NCBI GenBank assembly: GCA_949126835.1
Contig: OX421502.1
Coordinates: forward strand, 40,001,563-40,065,562
Length of the DNA: 64,000 nucleotides
DNA from: Anisus vortex
Lineage: Eukaryota > Mollusca > Gastropoda > Planorbidae
Direction of reading: 5' to 3'
The notes under the pieces were generated by a model. That model ran no database searches. It was not told the DNA's origin and was given only the letters and a program-made list of their open reading frames with translations. Below, in pieces: positions 1 to 12,972 of the stretch (position 1 is its first letter; every line of letters starts with the position of its first letter). The position numbers were made by a program, and so were the translations under genes.

Positions 1-932
1 GGAAGAGAGAGAGACGTCCGAAGACACAGAGAAACATGAAAGAAGGAAGAGGGAGAGACGTCCGAAGACACAGAGAAACATGAAAGAAGGAAGAGAGAGA
101 GACGTCAGTAGACACAGAGAAACATGAAAGAAGGAAGAGGGAGAGACGTCCGAAGACACAGAGAAACATGAAAGAAGGAAGAGGGAGAGACGTCCGAAGA
201 CACAGAGAAACATGAAAGAAGGAAGAGAGAGAGACGTCAGTAGACACAGAGAAACATGAAAGAAGGAAGAGGGAGAGACGTCCGAAGACACAGAGAAACA
301 TGAAAGAAGGAAGAGAGAGAGACGTCAGTAGACACAGAGAAACATGAAAGAAGGAAGAGGGAGAGACGTCCGAAGACACAGAGAAACATGAAAGAAGGAA
401 GAGAGAGAGACGTCAGTAGACACAGAGAAACATGAAAGAAGGAAGAGAGAGAGACGTCAGTAGACACAGAGAAACATGAAAGAAGGAAGAGAGAGAGACG
501 TCAGTAGACACAGAGAAACATGAAAGAAGGAAGAGGGAGAGACGTCCGAAGACACAGAGAAACATGAAAGAAGGAAGAGGGAGAGACGTCCGAAGACACA
601 GAGAAACATGAAAGAAGGAAGAGGGAGAGACGTCCGAAGACACAGAGAAACATGAAAGAAGGAAGAGAGAGAGACGTCAGTAGACACAGAGAAACATGAA
701 AGAAGGAAGAGGGAGAGACGTCCGAAGACACAGAGAAACATGAAAGAAGGAAGAGAGAGAGACGTCAGTAGACACAGAGAATCATGAAAGAAGGAAGAGG
801 GAGAGACGTCCGAAGACACAGAGAAACATGAAAGAAGGAAGAGAGAGAGACGTCAGTAGACACAGAGAAACATGAAAGAAGGAAGAGGGAGAGACGTCAG
901 TAGACACAGAGAAACATGAAAGAAGGAAGAGA
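1..932. repeat. 44-bp minisatellite, about 21 units, open at the left edge
   Basis: Unit GGAAGAGRGAGAGACGTC... followed by GACACAGAGAAACATGAAAG. Two variant types alternate irregularly (GGG with TCCGAAG; AGA with TCAGTAG). The array runs off the left edge of the window. Because 44 is not a multiple of 3, the open frames on the - strand cycle through frames and are not genes. Confidence 0.97.
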
Positions 933-939
933 GAGAGAG

Positions 940-1065
940 AAATAAATGGAATAGAAAGATAGACAGAGGAGCGGAAGACAGGATAGAGAGAGAGAGAGAC
1001 GATAGATCTAAGAACTAGGGAGAGGAAGAGAGGGAAAACGAGAGAGAGAAAAATAAATAATTGAA

Positions 1066-1115
<50 letters not shown>
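940..1115. repeat. GA-rich then (CT)n simple sequence
   Basis: Purine-rich sequence passing into an uninterrupted (TC)n run at about 1071-1113. Confidence 0.9.
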
Positions 1116-1249
1116 CATTTTCTGTCACTCTAAACACGCCTCCATCTTTCTCGCTCATCATCGTCATACAAGTAGCAATAAAATTATTTGATTCAAGGGA
1201 AATAATCTTTAAAAACAAAAAACAAAAACACATTAAAAAAACATCACAG

Positions 1250-2550
1250 GCTATTCAATAAAACTTTCAATACGCAACAAGAAAATATTGTAAAACTTTT
1301 TCTAAATGTTAAGATTTTTTTTATACATTCTATACAACATTTTACGTTATATAATAGCAAGCCATTCAGAGTTAACGTGCTATGAATCAAGCTTTATTTT
1401 CATTAGAAAGGGCAATAACGCACAATGGGAATCTTTTCTATTTGCATTTTTTATGTCAAAATTATTTCTGTTTAAAAAACCTTTTAACAATTCAATGGTC
1501 CCGTGATGTTAGAACTTGAAGTTTTGTAAACAAACTGGAAAACATTATTGATTGTTTCCATTTTCCTGTCTTCAATGATTGTTTCCATTTTCCTGTGTGT
1601 TCGTTTGAAGATGTGAGCAGAATACATTACGTTATCCAATTTACCGATATTTTAATACGTTTAATCCACTGAATTTACCGTTGATCCATTGGTTAAACTA
1701 GCTGGACTATATTTTACTTTATATTGCTATACAAATTTTATTTTGGAGCTGGTGCTAAATGCATTCCATCAATTTTTACTCCCTTTCTTTTAACTCGTAC
1801 TGTCTGTCTGTCTGCTTGGTTGGTTGGTTGCTTGATAGCAAAACTTTGCATCGATTTTTCGACCACTTCCCGTCGTCCAATCTAGCTGAAACTTAGGCAG
1901 CAGACTTGTCCCGACTAACAATATATTCTATCAAATTTTCAGCATCATAGCCTTTGGATAGTCACGAATCTTTCGGCCAATTTGCGAATCGAAGAAAATA
2001 TTTTACCTAAAACATGGCTGCCTCTACCGGAAAAGACGGATGTACATAAACTTGTTGGATATGTTCGTTTTTACGAAATAAATAGAATGAAAAGGACACA
2101 ATGTAGCCGAAACAAAGCGAGTTATCTTTTTATGGTTTTTGCGGGCCAAAGCTAGAAAAAAAAAAGGATGCGCAAAATATTTGTGTGGAAATTCACAAGG
2201 TATGATATCACTTATATTTATTTTAATCTATCAAAATATAAATTTAAATATAAACTTAGTTTACAAAAAAATGGGAGTATAATAAAACTTTGTTTTTATG
2301 GGTTAGTTTATTAAATATCTGCAGTAATTATATCAGAATTTACAGTAGACTTTTTGTTGTTATTATTAAAAACTAAACTATTATAAAAACAGTTTTCAAG
2401 TGATACATTAGCTTTTATAGTACTCTATTAATATTTCACTGAAATATTAAAAGTAATCCATTAGATTTCCAAGTATTATGTTTGGTTTTATAGTAACCTG
2501 ACATGGTTTTCTAACAATCTAGTTAGTAAATTAATGTGGTGTTCCAATCT
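1250..2550. other. AT-rich intergenic DNA, no gene seen
   Basis: No exon-like frame, RNA gene or transposon end recognised. Confidence 0.6.
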
Positions 2551-2945
2551 TATCTTATATACTACAGACGCCCCTTCTATAAAGAAGATTATTGCGTCCT
2601 ACGCTTATCCGCGGTTTGAATCTAGTCCTGCATTTCTATTAATGTTTTAAATGATGTTAAGTTACTGGTTTTCCTGGTTTGTTCAAGCAACCCATTCCAT
2701 CCCCCGGAATAAGGAAATTGTTATAGTCCTTGTGCTTTACTGAGCATTGTAACAGGTTGTTATTGGGTTGTATTTCTAAATTATAGTTTAATGCCTTATG
2801 TATTATTACTACTTTACTCTTTGCCCTTCTGTCTTCTAGTTTTTCTAGGTTTAATGATTTAACTATTGGTGTTGCTCTTGTCAGTTGTGAATATTCGCTA
2901 GTAATGAACTAGTTATGGCTCTCTATGTCATCGTTCTGTTTATTG
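2551..2945 (-). mobile_element. LINE (family L) 3' remnant
   Basis: Decayed copy of the LINE tail best preserved at 35160-35710: the same order of blocks (ACAGACGCCCCTTCTATAAA, then TTTTCCTGGTTTGTTC and TTGCCCTTCTG) with substitutions and a deletion. Confidence 0.75.
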
Positions 2946-3130
2946 TAATATTTTCTTGTGTACAGAGGGTGAGTACACGATATAAAATATATTAGTATGT
3001 AAAAAAAAAATCTTCTCCTTGAAATGTAGTACCATGCATGTCAGTAAGTTTGTCTAATTACTTTTATAGTTCTATTGCTTAAATCTATTTCTTTCAGGCT
3101 GTTACTTTACGTGTTTTTTTTAACCTGAAT

Positions 3131-3388
3131 GAAAGTAAAGTATCCCGTCGGACCAAATTGATCATTAGGGCCAATGAAGCAACGTTTACCAGTTTCTGTG
3201 ACCACGGCATGCTATGGGGATTTTGTGGCGAGTACATTCCCCAGCTGCCTTTACTTTAAATACCAACTAAAGTCAGTTACAAATCAGAGCTGGGTAGACT
3301 CAGGGACACCCTGCAGACCCGGGAACAAATTCTAGCCTTCACCCGGATTCGAACCCAGGACCTTCGGTACGCTACCGTGCCCCAGTAT
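3131..3388 (-). mobile_element. tRNA-derived SINE, family A
   Basis: Read on the - strand it starts with a tRNA-like head containing a B box (GGTTCGAATCC) and ends near CGACGGGATACTTTACT. The same roughly 260-bp sequence recurs at 17697, 40589 and 57826, with fragments elsewhere. It directly abuts a 42-bp tandem array. Confidence 0.8.
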
Positions 3389-4148
3389 TTAAAAACCCAG
3401 TCAAATAGTGTAGTAGTTTTACTATATAATTAAAAAACCCAGTCAAATAGTGTAGTAGTTTTACTATATAATTAAAAAACCCAGTCAAATAGTGTAGTAG
3501 TTTTACTATATAATTAAAAAACCCAGTCAAATAGTGTAGTAGTTTTACTGTATAATTTTAAAACTCAGTCAAATAGTGTAGTAGTTTTACTGTATAATTT
3601 AAAAACCCAGTCAAAAAGTTTAGTAGTTTTACTGTATAATTAAAAAACCCAGTCAAATAGTGTAGTAGTTTTACTGTATAATTTTAAAACTCAGTCAAAT
3701 AGTGTAGTAGTTTTACTGTATAATTAAAAAACCCAGTCAAAAAGTGTAGTAGTTTTACTATATAATTAAAAAACCCAGTCAAATAGTTTAGTAGTTTTAC
3801 TATATAATTAAAAAACCCAGTCAAATAGTGTAGTAGTTTTACTGTATAATTTTAAAACTCAGTCAAATAGTGTAGTAGTTTTACTGTATAATTTTAAAAC
3901 TCAGTCAAATAGTGTAGTAGTTTTACTGTATAATTTAAAAACTCAGTCAAATAGTGTAGTAGTTTTACTGTATAATTTAAAAACCCAGTCAAATAGTGTA
4001 GTAGTTTTACTGTATAATTTAAAAACCCAGTCAAATAGTGTAGTAGTTTTACTGTATAATTTAAAAACCCAATCAAATAGTGTAGTAGTTTTACTGTATA
4101 ATTTAAAAACCAAGTCAAATAGTGTAGTAGTTTTACTGTATAATTTAA
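3386..4148. repeat. 42-bp minisatellite, about 18 units
   Basis: Unit CCCAGTCAAATAGTGTAGTA plus GTTTTACTRTATAATTWAAAA. It begins where the SINE A head ends. The 42-bp period keeps a frame open on the - strand, which I regard as non-coding. Confidence 0.95.
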
Positions 4149-4559
4149 ATAACCTGAAGTCAGTAATCTATGGGTTTGTAACCAGCATTTCTTGAAGAAC
4201 TTCGTGACATTTTAAATTTTTCTATAAAACATCAAAAAACCCACACACACAAAAACAACAACACAAGACGAAAGCATCAACCCAAATCAGAAGTCGAAAA
4301 AAACCGAGGCGAAGGGTGGGTCTTTTTTTTTAACGGTAGATAACTCTGTAGGAGATGTCTATCTGTAAGTAAGGGTGGAAGACGCAGAGCTGTTACCACT
4401 ATTAGTACGAAAGGTTATAGGGTGTTAGCTGGAGGGTGGATCTGAGGGGAGGGTGGGTTGGGGGATGCATTACGAGAAGGGAGGGAGAGAGAGAGGTTAG
4501 AGAGAATTTATATTCAACAGATAAAAAAAAAATTCACGTGCAGGCGGTTGAAACTATTT

Positions 4560-4746
4560 GATTGCGACGTGCAGAGAGCGACTGCCCGACTAACTTGTTG
4601 TTGAGTGTGTTGTTGTAAGTTGTTTTTTTCTCTACGGCACCACCGTCAAACGCGGGGGGACGGCATCAGTCATTCTTGGAGCAGACGTGAACACCCAGCT
4701 ATACGGTTCAGTTCTAGAAACAACGGTGGAGCTCGTTTACTTCAAA
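4560..4746 (+). promoter_or_regulatory. Possible 5' exon/promoter region
   Basis: A locally GC-richer stretch with an initiator-like ATCAGTCATTC near 4666 and a GT donor (CTTCAAAGGTAGAA) near 4747. It would suit a non-coding first exon, but nothing downstream proves it. Confidence 0.2.
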
Positions 4747-4974
4747 GGTAGAAAAGTTTTACTCTTCTAAGTTTTTTGTTGTTTTTTTTAAACTCCATCT
4801 TCACCAGAGTTCTAAATTTGTCTATCTGCATTCCTGCCGTGTATATTGGTAATGTAAAAAATAAAAACAATATGTGGTGCTATTATTAATAGTTTAATTA
4901 TCCGTTTAGGTTCGTTGAGGGCACGATCATTGGACGATAGTCTCTTTCGGTCGGTGTTTTGAATGTTTCGATTT

Positions 4975-5070
4975 GTGGTGTATAAGTACTTTTTTTTCCC
5001 GAGTGGCATTCGGGCATGGACTGGGTTGCCTCGTGAGCGTAGGGCGCAATAATCTTCTTTAAGTTCAGAG
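4975..5070 (+). mobile_element. LINE (family L) fragment
   Basis: Contains CCCGAGTGGCATTCGGGCAT, GGGTTGCC and GCGCAATAATCTTCTTTA, matching the 3' part of family L in + orientation. Confidence 0.6.
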
Positions 5071-5132
5071 TTTCTGCTGTAATTTGGTGTATTGGCATTT
5101 TTTGTAAAATACTAAATACTTAAATTTAAAAT

Positions 5133-5134
<2 letters not shown>

Positions 5135-5183
<49 letters not shown>
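5135..5183. repeat. (AT)n microsatellite
   Basis: Uninterrupted alternating AT. Confidence 0.95.
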
Positions 5184-5186
<3 letters not shown>

Positions 5187-5308
5187 CAGTCTACTTATTC
5201 TGTAGCAAATATGTGCCATTCGCAAATTGTTTTAGCCATGTGCTATAGCATATAAATCGCGGTGCCAAAGTACTTTAGCGATAATTGTTACAATGTAATA
5301 TTGTGCTA

Positions 5309-5750
5309 CGGTACTGTTTGCAGTGTAATATATGCCACGGTACTTTTTACAGTGTAATATATGCTACGGTACTTTTTACAGTGTAATATATGCTACGGTA
5401 CTTTTTACAGTGTAATATATGCTGCGGTAATTTTGACAGTGTTATATATGCTACGGTACTTTTTACAGTGTAATATATGCTACGGTACTTTTTACAGTGT
5501 AATATATGCTACGGTACTTTTTACAGTGTAATATATGCTGCGGTAATTTTGACAGTGTTATATATGCTACGGTACTTTTTTTAGTGTAATATATGCTACG
5601 GTACTTTTTACAGTGTAATATATGCTGCGGTAATTTTGACAGTGTTATATATGCTACGGTACTTTTTACAGTGCAATATATGCTACGGTAATTTTTACAG
5701 TGTAATATATGCTGCGGTAATTTTTACAGTGTAATATATGCTACGGTACT
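5309..5750. repeat. 29-bp minisatellite, about 15 units
   Basis: Unit TGCTACGGTACTTTTTACAG plus TGTAATATA, with a variant unit (TGCGGTAATTTTGACAG) at intervals of three to four units, suggesting higher-order amplification. Confidence 0.93.
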
Positions 5751-6054
5751 TTTGGCTTCGTTGAAAGCTCTGCGATGCTCTTTGGGTGAGTTAAAGTAAT
5801 GTATTGTCTAGACTCACCCTAACTAATCCTTTAGGTTTCTGGTGGTTTCTATATTCCCAACATGTTCAGGAAATTGTTGGATAATTAAATCAACACAAGA
5901 AGTGCCAGGACCAATAACTTAGTTATACTTGGTTTGAGTGAGTTACCTTTTCCTGAATTATTTATTTCAAGTGATATTTACGACAGTTTTAACTTGGAAA
6001 TTATTGAATTATGTTCCGTGCACACATTCTTACCGTCGTGTGTACGGTTGTGTT

Positions 6055-6222
6055 TATGTCACTCATACACATATACACGCACACAAATACACTAACATAA
6101 ACAAACACATATAAACACTTACAAAAACACACACATAAACCCTTACATAAGTACACGCACACATAAACACTTGCATAAACACACACACATATTTTAACAC
6201 TTACATAAACACGGACACTAAC
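6055..6222. repeat. CA-rich degenerate repeat
   Basis: Imperfect ACACATAAACACTTACATAA-type units. Confidence 0.8.
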
Positions 6223-6263
6223 AGGCGCCGACATTACTTCAAAATGGACTTTACTGACGTGCC

Positions 6264-6267
<4 letters not shown>

Positions 6268-6314
<47 letters not shown>

Positions 6315-6329
6315 TTAGATCGATCGATC

Positions 6330-6368
<39 letters not shown>

Positions 6369-6398
6369 GGATAGATAGATAGATAGATAGATAGATAT

Positions 6399-6491
<93 letters not shown>

Positions 6492-6493
6492 CA
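6268..6493. repeat. (GATA)n microsatellite
   Basis: About 56 tetranucleotides with a few interruptions (GTTAGATCGATCGATCG, GGATAG). The SIYL-type translations are artefacts. Confidence 0.97.
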
Positions 6494-6699
6494 GACTTTC
6501 AAATGACCGGATGCTATGAAATAAGACTCCTATTGCTGCCATAAACACAGAACAAACAATATTAGATAACAACAACATCTGTCTGGAAGATGTTTGGAAA
6601 CATGTCTGGAACATCTCTGAAGGATTTAGAGCAGGGGCGAGCACTTCAGGCGGCACGTGGGACACAACAAAGCCCATCCAAGACTTTTACTGTGGCCCT

Positions 6700-8600
6700 A
6701 CAGAGCTTCTAACAGCAGTTGTTTTTTTTTAACTTCATTGTATTCAAAATGTAAAATACATTTTTAAGAGTTTTCGGCCGACTAGTTATAACAAATATCT
6801 TATAAGGCCCAACGGCAAAACTCTGCTGCACACCCCCTTGGTTTAGATACTTGTATTAGGTGTGATACACACTGACCCTGTGAGTGTTTCTGCACTGTTC
6901 ATACTTCACATCCTAGCTGTAAGGCGTTATCAGACAATAGTAAATACAATAAGTAAACTGTAGACTTGAATAATTTCTCTTCTCTGCTTGCTGAAATATC
7001 TGATTGTTATGGTTGCAATTAGTTTCAATTAGTCATTAAATTATTCCCCCTTAAACTAATCATTTCAAGCTCACGATTTGATTGGATGTTGCATGTTGTT
7101 TTAGTTGCTACGAATTAGAGGCATGTCTAGACGCCAGCGGAAGTAGCACACGTCACTTCCTTTCTTGCAGGATATTGACGTCTGGACATATGTTTACTTG
7201 GACTGGTCTATTCATCTTGTTACTTTCTACCAAATCTTTTTACCGCCTTAATTTCTATAGGAGCTTAGATTTTTACTGAAAGTATACAAGCCACAGGAAG
7301 TCAGTACATTTAAACCTCGTTAGGAGGTGGTATGGGGACGAGAGGGTGGAGGGTGGGCGGGGTTTGCATGCATGTTACTGACATCTCATGCTTGTTATGC
7401 AACAATGCTACCAATGTCAAGGTCGCTTGATGCACATCGCCACTCGTCAAGATCTCGGGATATCTCCAGCATACTTCTCTGGGAATTCCCAGAGAGACGT
7501 TGTATTGTGTTACCTGGAGTAGGGACCGGTTCTCTTGGAATTCTGTAACTCAACAAGGCAGACAATTAGCAATAGTGCTCTCCCTTCTGCAGTGCTCTCC
7601 CTTCTGTAGTGCTCTCCTTTCTGTACTTCTAAACCATTGTAAGGGGAATACACTCACTACATATAGTCGACTAAAAAGCGATCAAAGAAGAGTAGCCAAT
7701 ATCCGAATATAACCGACTTTCCCAGCAGTCTGACAAGACAATATAGTGGCAACCAGGTTATACGTCCAAAACTTAACCATCGACAACCTAAATTATACAA
7801 AACATGCACACAACAACAAAAATACAATTTACCTTTAACTCTTTTAAGACCAATGGAAAGCTCTAAAGAATTAATAGCTCGCGTAGATCCACCGATGATA
7901 AAGTTAAAGAGTTAACTCAAGCTCTATATTTTACTAAAGGTTTCCACGCCTTTTATTTAATATGTTCAATAATATTATATCATCGAGTGAATAGTTCTAA
8001 CACTGTTGTCGAATGTATGAAAAATGTGTTGAGGAAAGGCATAGACCCACAGAAGGCTAAAAACTGATAGGTCTTACGTTATAATTCTAAATGATTGTAG
8101 ACCAACCGCATAGTCATGATGTACTGTGAGCTAATTCTGCATGATAATAGTTTCTCATATAAACTGTATGATTGAATTTTGAACGATACAGATCTACCTT
8201 TGCTATAAAACATTTCACTGTTAGTCAATGAGCGTCATAGACTATGACGTCATACATATTCTTCTGTTATAGATTTAAAATTGCTATTTTCATTACAATT
8301 CTATATAACATTTGCGACAAGCTTGTATTTTGTCTTTCTCCTCCCTCTATTTTTTTTTTACTCCCGTTCCAATATGAATAACATGACGAAAACCCACTGA
8401 AGGTAAAGGTCATTGTTTCTAAATTTAGTTCTAAATAAGACTTCAAACCCGTCCATTAAGAGCTCTCGTCTCGGCCTCGGTGTTTTTGTCTCTTCTTGTT
8501 ACCCACTCGTCGTGTTTTGGATTGAAGGGAGTCTCTCTATGTGTTTGTACATGTCTTTAAACTTGTAGATTCCAGAATGTGCAGATAATGTTTACGTTGA
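6700..8600. other. Intergenic, no gene recognised
   Basis: Unique-looking AT-rich DNA. Short open frames here have no recognisable motifs. Confidence 0.5.
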
Positions 8601-8606
8601 GCTGTG

Positions 8607-8627
8607 TGGGGGGGGGGGGGGGGGGGT
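8607..8627 (+). repeat. Poly-G run
   Basis: About 20 consecutive G; a similar run lies at about 8799-8814. Confidence 0.95.
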
Positions 8628-8949
8628 AAGTAGGAGAATTGTTGTTTTATGTTTTATCATCTGGTCATATTATCACTCTGTGATATTTATAAACAAGTGG
8701 CACCTTGTTATATAACCACACTTGGGCCTGAAAGACAAAATTGTATTTTTCAGCTTTTTGAAAGAATAAATAGCACAGATATATAGTATTACATCTCGGG
8801 GGGGGGGGGGGGGGCTAGTAGGAAAGGGAGGAGGGGGGTCATTTGTCTTATATACCTTTCTTAGATCCCCGAAGAATCAGGTTTTTTCTCACACACATAC
8901 ACACAACCTAACCACTGCCTAGTAAAAACTACGAACAATGGGATGGCAG

Positions 8950-9425
8950 TTCTATCTTCGGTTAACAAATATACAACATCCACAACTACAACATCAGTGC
9001 ATTTAAAACTAAGTACAAATCTTAGATATATCGTTTTAGTGGTCGCCACTGGCTCCCGGTGATAAACCGAATAAATCACAAAATTATGTTCCTTTACGTA
9101 CGGATGCATAAACGTCACTGCTCCTTCCTATCTTCGAGAACTGATATCAAAGCATGAGCCATCAAGGTAACTACGCACTTCATCTTAATCACTTCTTACA
9201 GCTTCCAGTGTGGATGGACACAAAAAGAAGTACATAGGAGTGAGCTCATTTGAATCTGTGGCGACTTCTTTTTTGAAAAGTTTACCTCAGACACTGAGAG
9301 AATCCGATACAAGAGAGTCTTCTAAAAAGAGCTTAAAGACCTATACTAATACATCTGCCACTGCAATTCACACCAAGAGTGCACTAAGCATGCTAAATTT
9401 AATAGCATGGATAGAAGCGCTATAA
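8950..9425 (+). mobile_element. Decayed non-LTR retrotransposon RT C-terminus
   Basis: Near 9036 the + strand reads GRHWLPVINRINHKIMF, the HWLPV..RI.YK signature of LINE proteins. Downstream, in another frame, LPQTLRESDTRESSKKSLKT matches the usual end of such ORFs. Several frame breaks show it is dead. Confidence 0.7.
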
Positions 9426-9629
9426 AAAACTGACCATTTTTCTTTTAATTATTAATTAACTAGTTCACCTCTCTGGGAGAAAGCTCTCTGTCCATCGGAT
9501 GACTGTTCTGACCTCTCTGGCATAGGTAAGGTCACAAACGTAAAAAAAAAATTTACTCACGTTTACCTGTGGAAAATGTATTGGTTGGGAGGAGGGTGAG
9601 AAACTGGAGAGATAAAAGTCACAATAGAT

Positions 9630-9800
9630 ATTAGATATTAGATATTAGAATATATTGTAGAAATATATAGTTATTTAGAATATATTGTAGAAATATATAG
9701 TTATTTAGAATATATTGTAGAAAATATATAGTTATTTATAATACATTGCCACAAAATATAGTTATTACAATACATTTCACAAACATATAGTTACTAGAAT
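9630..9800. repeat. 30-bp AT-rich tandem repeat, 3-5 units
   Basis: Unit TTAGAATATATTGTAGAAAT plus ATATAGTTAT, decaying to the right. Confidence 0.85.
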
Positions 9801-9945
9801 ACGTAGCACCAAGTCTAAAACATACTCTCTACAGTATAAACATTGTACTCTGTGTACAGATAGTGTAATCTGAAAATTCCATGCTACTTAAGTCTTCCAA
9901 TAACCATGGAGGCATAAACTTAATTGTGTTTGAGTAGGAACTACT

Positions 9946-9967
9946 TGACGTCACAGTGCTATAAATA
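9946..9967 (+). promoter_or_regulatory. Candidate core promoter: CRE plus TATA box
   Basis: A perfect CRE palindrome TGACGTCA (9946-9953) lies six bases before TATAAATA (9960-9967). The pair is typical of cAMP-inducible TATA promoters. The downstream gene is unknown; it could drive an unseen 5' exon of otopetrin or an unrecognised transcript. Confidence 0.4.
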
Positions 9968-11029
9968 GACAACAAAAACCCATGCTCAATAATTATTAGA
10001 ATATACTGTTCTCAGACTCGTCGTTTTCTGTAGTACGGAAAAAAAAGTTCAAAGTGTTTTTAAAAGGGAAACAGTTTATTTCAGGTCTGGCTATTTGGGG
10101 AAAATCTCGTACTAGCATTAAGTATCTCCCTACATATGTTACACCTAGGAAATATTTTTCTCAAAGAAAAGAACCTGTTAATTTATTGCTGTATATTTGT
10201 TACATAAAATATCTTGAGACGAGAATAGCTCGTCATGTCTTGAACACTAATTGGATGAACGCAGTTTTCTCCCCTCCCCCTACGCTGGAGCTTAGATTAG
10301 TTGTCTTCTCTTGGTAATTTCCGAGTTTGTCTCAACCATAATAAACTATATTAAAGACATGCAACTGTACTACAGACTTTAAAGATATAAGAAAAGGAAA
10401 AAAGAAAAACATGTCAACAACGTTAACAAACAGGCCTTATATAACATTCGATGGGCCGGAAATACAACAATTAAATTCAACTTGAATCATACACTGTTTC
10501 AACACATCAAAGTTTGTTCATAATTCACCACAATATTATAGCTTAAATTAAATAATTTTGTTTGTTAAATACATTATTTAAAAAAAATACATATTTGAAA
10601 GTTTTTATAACTGATATTGCGTATGTATCTTCAAGTATAAACTTTTAGTCCATAGACCTATATTTTATGCAACAGATTCAATCAGGCCTTTTATTAATTG
10701 ATAGAAAGTCATGTACATTTATGTTTTAAAAAAAACAACAAATTATTGACAAACACTGAAATGAATATGTAACACAAGTTCAGTTGTTCTTTTTTTTCTT
10801 TTGTTGTTCATTTGTTGTGTGAATATTTGTGTAAAGTGCTTACATAGTAACTTAGTTTTTTATTGCAATTATTCAACCATTCCTTCCTCACTTTTCCACG
10901 AATCGTCCAATCCACTATTTTCTTTCATTAGTTCCACTCTTCTGTCTGACTGGCTAGTTGATCAAGGTCAAGGTACTCATTTATTAGTAGTTATTATAAT
11001 AGTGTAGGCGCTACCTTTCAAAATATAAA

Positions 11030-11190
11030 CATGTTAACTTACAACTTACAACTTACAACTTGCAACTTACAACTTACAACTTACAACTGGCCTGTGGTTC
11101 AAAATATAAACATGTTAACTTACAACTTACAACTGGCCTGTGGTTCAAAATATAAACATGTTAACTTACAACTTACAACTGGCCTGTGGT
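11030..11190. repeat. Nested tandem repeat
   Basis: Short ACTTACA units inside a longer unit containing CTGGCCTGTGGTTC and AAAATATAAACATGTTAAC, three long copies. Confidence 0.9.
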
Positions 11191-11399
11191 TTTCTTTAAA
11201 GAAGTTGAACATTCAAATATTGAAATTTTCACACACAAAAATTATTGACTTCAAAACTCAAGTGTGGAGATTGTTTTTTTTATTGTTTTTTTTTAATTTA
11301 ATTCTTTCGGTAGGGGGTGGGGTGGATTCTACAACTGAGGTTCATACGGTGTTCTTACATAAACAACACTACAGTCACGTGTCCACGGTCGCGCTGACC

Positions 11400-12960
11400 T
11401 AGAGCTAGGTTTGTTTATTACGAGTGTGAGTGGTTCATAACTTGAATGTTTTATCTCCTGCTTACAAAGTGTGTGTATATTACGATGTGTGTGTGTGCAA
11501 GCAGGCATGTTGGGTGATTCTTTTAGCTGGTGGAGTGTAGGTCATTTTATTGTACCAGTAGCTGTTGGAATGTAGATCACATCTAGAAATGGGTATTCGT
11601 TTATGTGTGATTGACGCAGACAGAAAGCCCTCAATGCCTGCCTCGCTGTGAGGGACATAACAAAAATGTTTAGCCTGTTTCGTTTACTGCTTTAAAAACG
11701 TATTCTAGTCTGGAAATCTGCATATAATATGTATGTCAGTGGGTTAACAAAGACACGCACAGTGCGCATGTCTGATTAACTGACAATACCGAAAGTAGAA
11801 ATTTTTGTTTCCTGAAGAAGAAAAAAGATAAACCGTTGACAATGTCCTGTGGAGTTAATCAATAACAAACATTTCCAACTATGCCAGGTATGGCTGTTGC
11901 ACTTGCTGCTGTTTCTTTTTAACTACCTGGCATCAACCTAATCAATGAATTTTAAAAAGATAGCTTGAACTAACAGCATGTTTTCTGACGACCTCAAGCT
12001 TACAGGGTAATGACCTAGACACTGAGCTCTGCAAGAACTCACTCCTGCTTTAATGACAGGCTGTGCGCTCTGTAATCAGGCTTTGCTGGAATATTATCAT
12101 ATATACTTGCAGGGGAGCTCTTGCATTTGTGTATGACTATTTTATCATATATATTTATATGCTTAGATATTTTAGCATACATATTTATTAATGAGTTTTC
12201 AAACGTAGGCCTACATATTAAAGCTTATATCAAGGTATTTTAGCGTACATATTTATACCTGAGTATCATACATATTGGTTATATCCGCTTATTTCATATA
12301 TCATACATATTTTACCGGGTATTTTACCAAATTTATTTATACCTGTGTATTTTAGCGTGCATAAGATATTATACACGAGTATTTGAGCATAAATATACTA
12401 GGCCTATGCCATATTATTTTAGCATACATATGTAGGCCTATAAGAGTAAACATAGTTTAGCACGTAGGCTATATTTATTATACCCACCCCCGCCCCCTTT
12501 CAGACAATATAATAATTTAAAGTCGATGTGATTCTTTACCATCCTCCGTTTTTTTTAAAAGTATTTCCACATCAAGTTTAGATTTATTCTTGCATGTAGA
12601 ATGCAACGAAAGACAAAATGACCACTAAACATTTTTTTTCATCAACTAAATAAAAAAGTATTTAAAAATAATGAGACATCTTTAAGAACCAGTAAGTGGG
12701 CTGGTAGTAATATGTGGCCCTTTTTTTATAATGCTCATTTGTTTTAAAGAGGTGCTGACAGACACTCAGACATTGTGTCCAGAACATTGAATAGAATAAG
12801 GACTGGAAACTTGGGGAAAATCAATAGATATTCATTGACAAGTAGCCTAGATCTAGGTGGTATTATTTCTTTATATGTTCGGGAAAAATGTATTCTTTAT
12901 ACGAAGCGTTCATGAATCAAGGTAGAATAATTACCAGAGGAATAAACAAATATTTACTAT
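11400..12960. other. Intergenic with degenerate AT-rich repeats
   Basis: About 12130-12470 contains loose TATTTTAGCATACATATTTA-type repeats; otherwise nothing recognised. Confidence 0.5.
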
Positions 12961-12972
12961 TTACTCTATTAA

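Noticed and set aside
237..819. SLPSFMFLC-repeat open frames on the - strand
   Set aside because: Arise from the 44-bp minisatellite; the same peptide repeats through shifting frames.
3340..3388. Possible tRNA gene on the - strand (B box GGTTCGAATCC)
   Set aside because: The same B box sits in a repeated SINE at several sites, with no intact cloverleaf around it.
5309..5750. Regular 29-bp repeats resembling a CRISPR array
   Set aside because: Repeats are contiguous with no unique spacers, and the DNA is eukaryotic.
6251..6677. SIYL-repeat frames
   Set aside because: Translations of a GATA microsatellite.
10054..10317. 87-codon open frame after the CRE/TATA pair
   Set aside because: Tempting as the product of that promoter, but it has no signal peptide, domain or cleavage sites and ends without supporting context.
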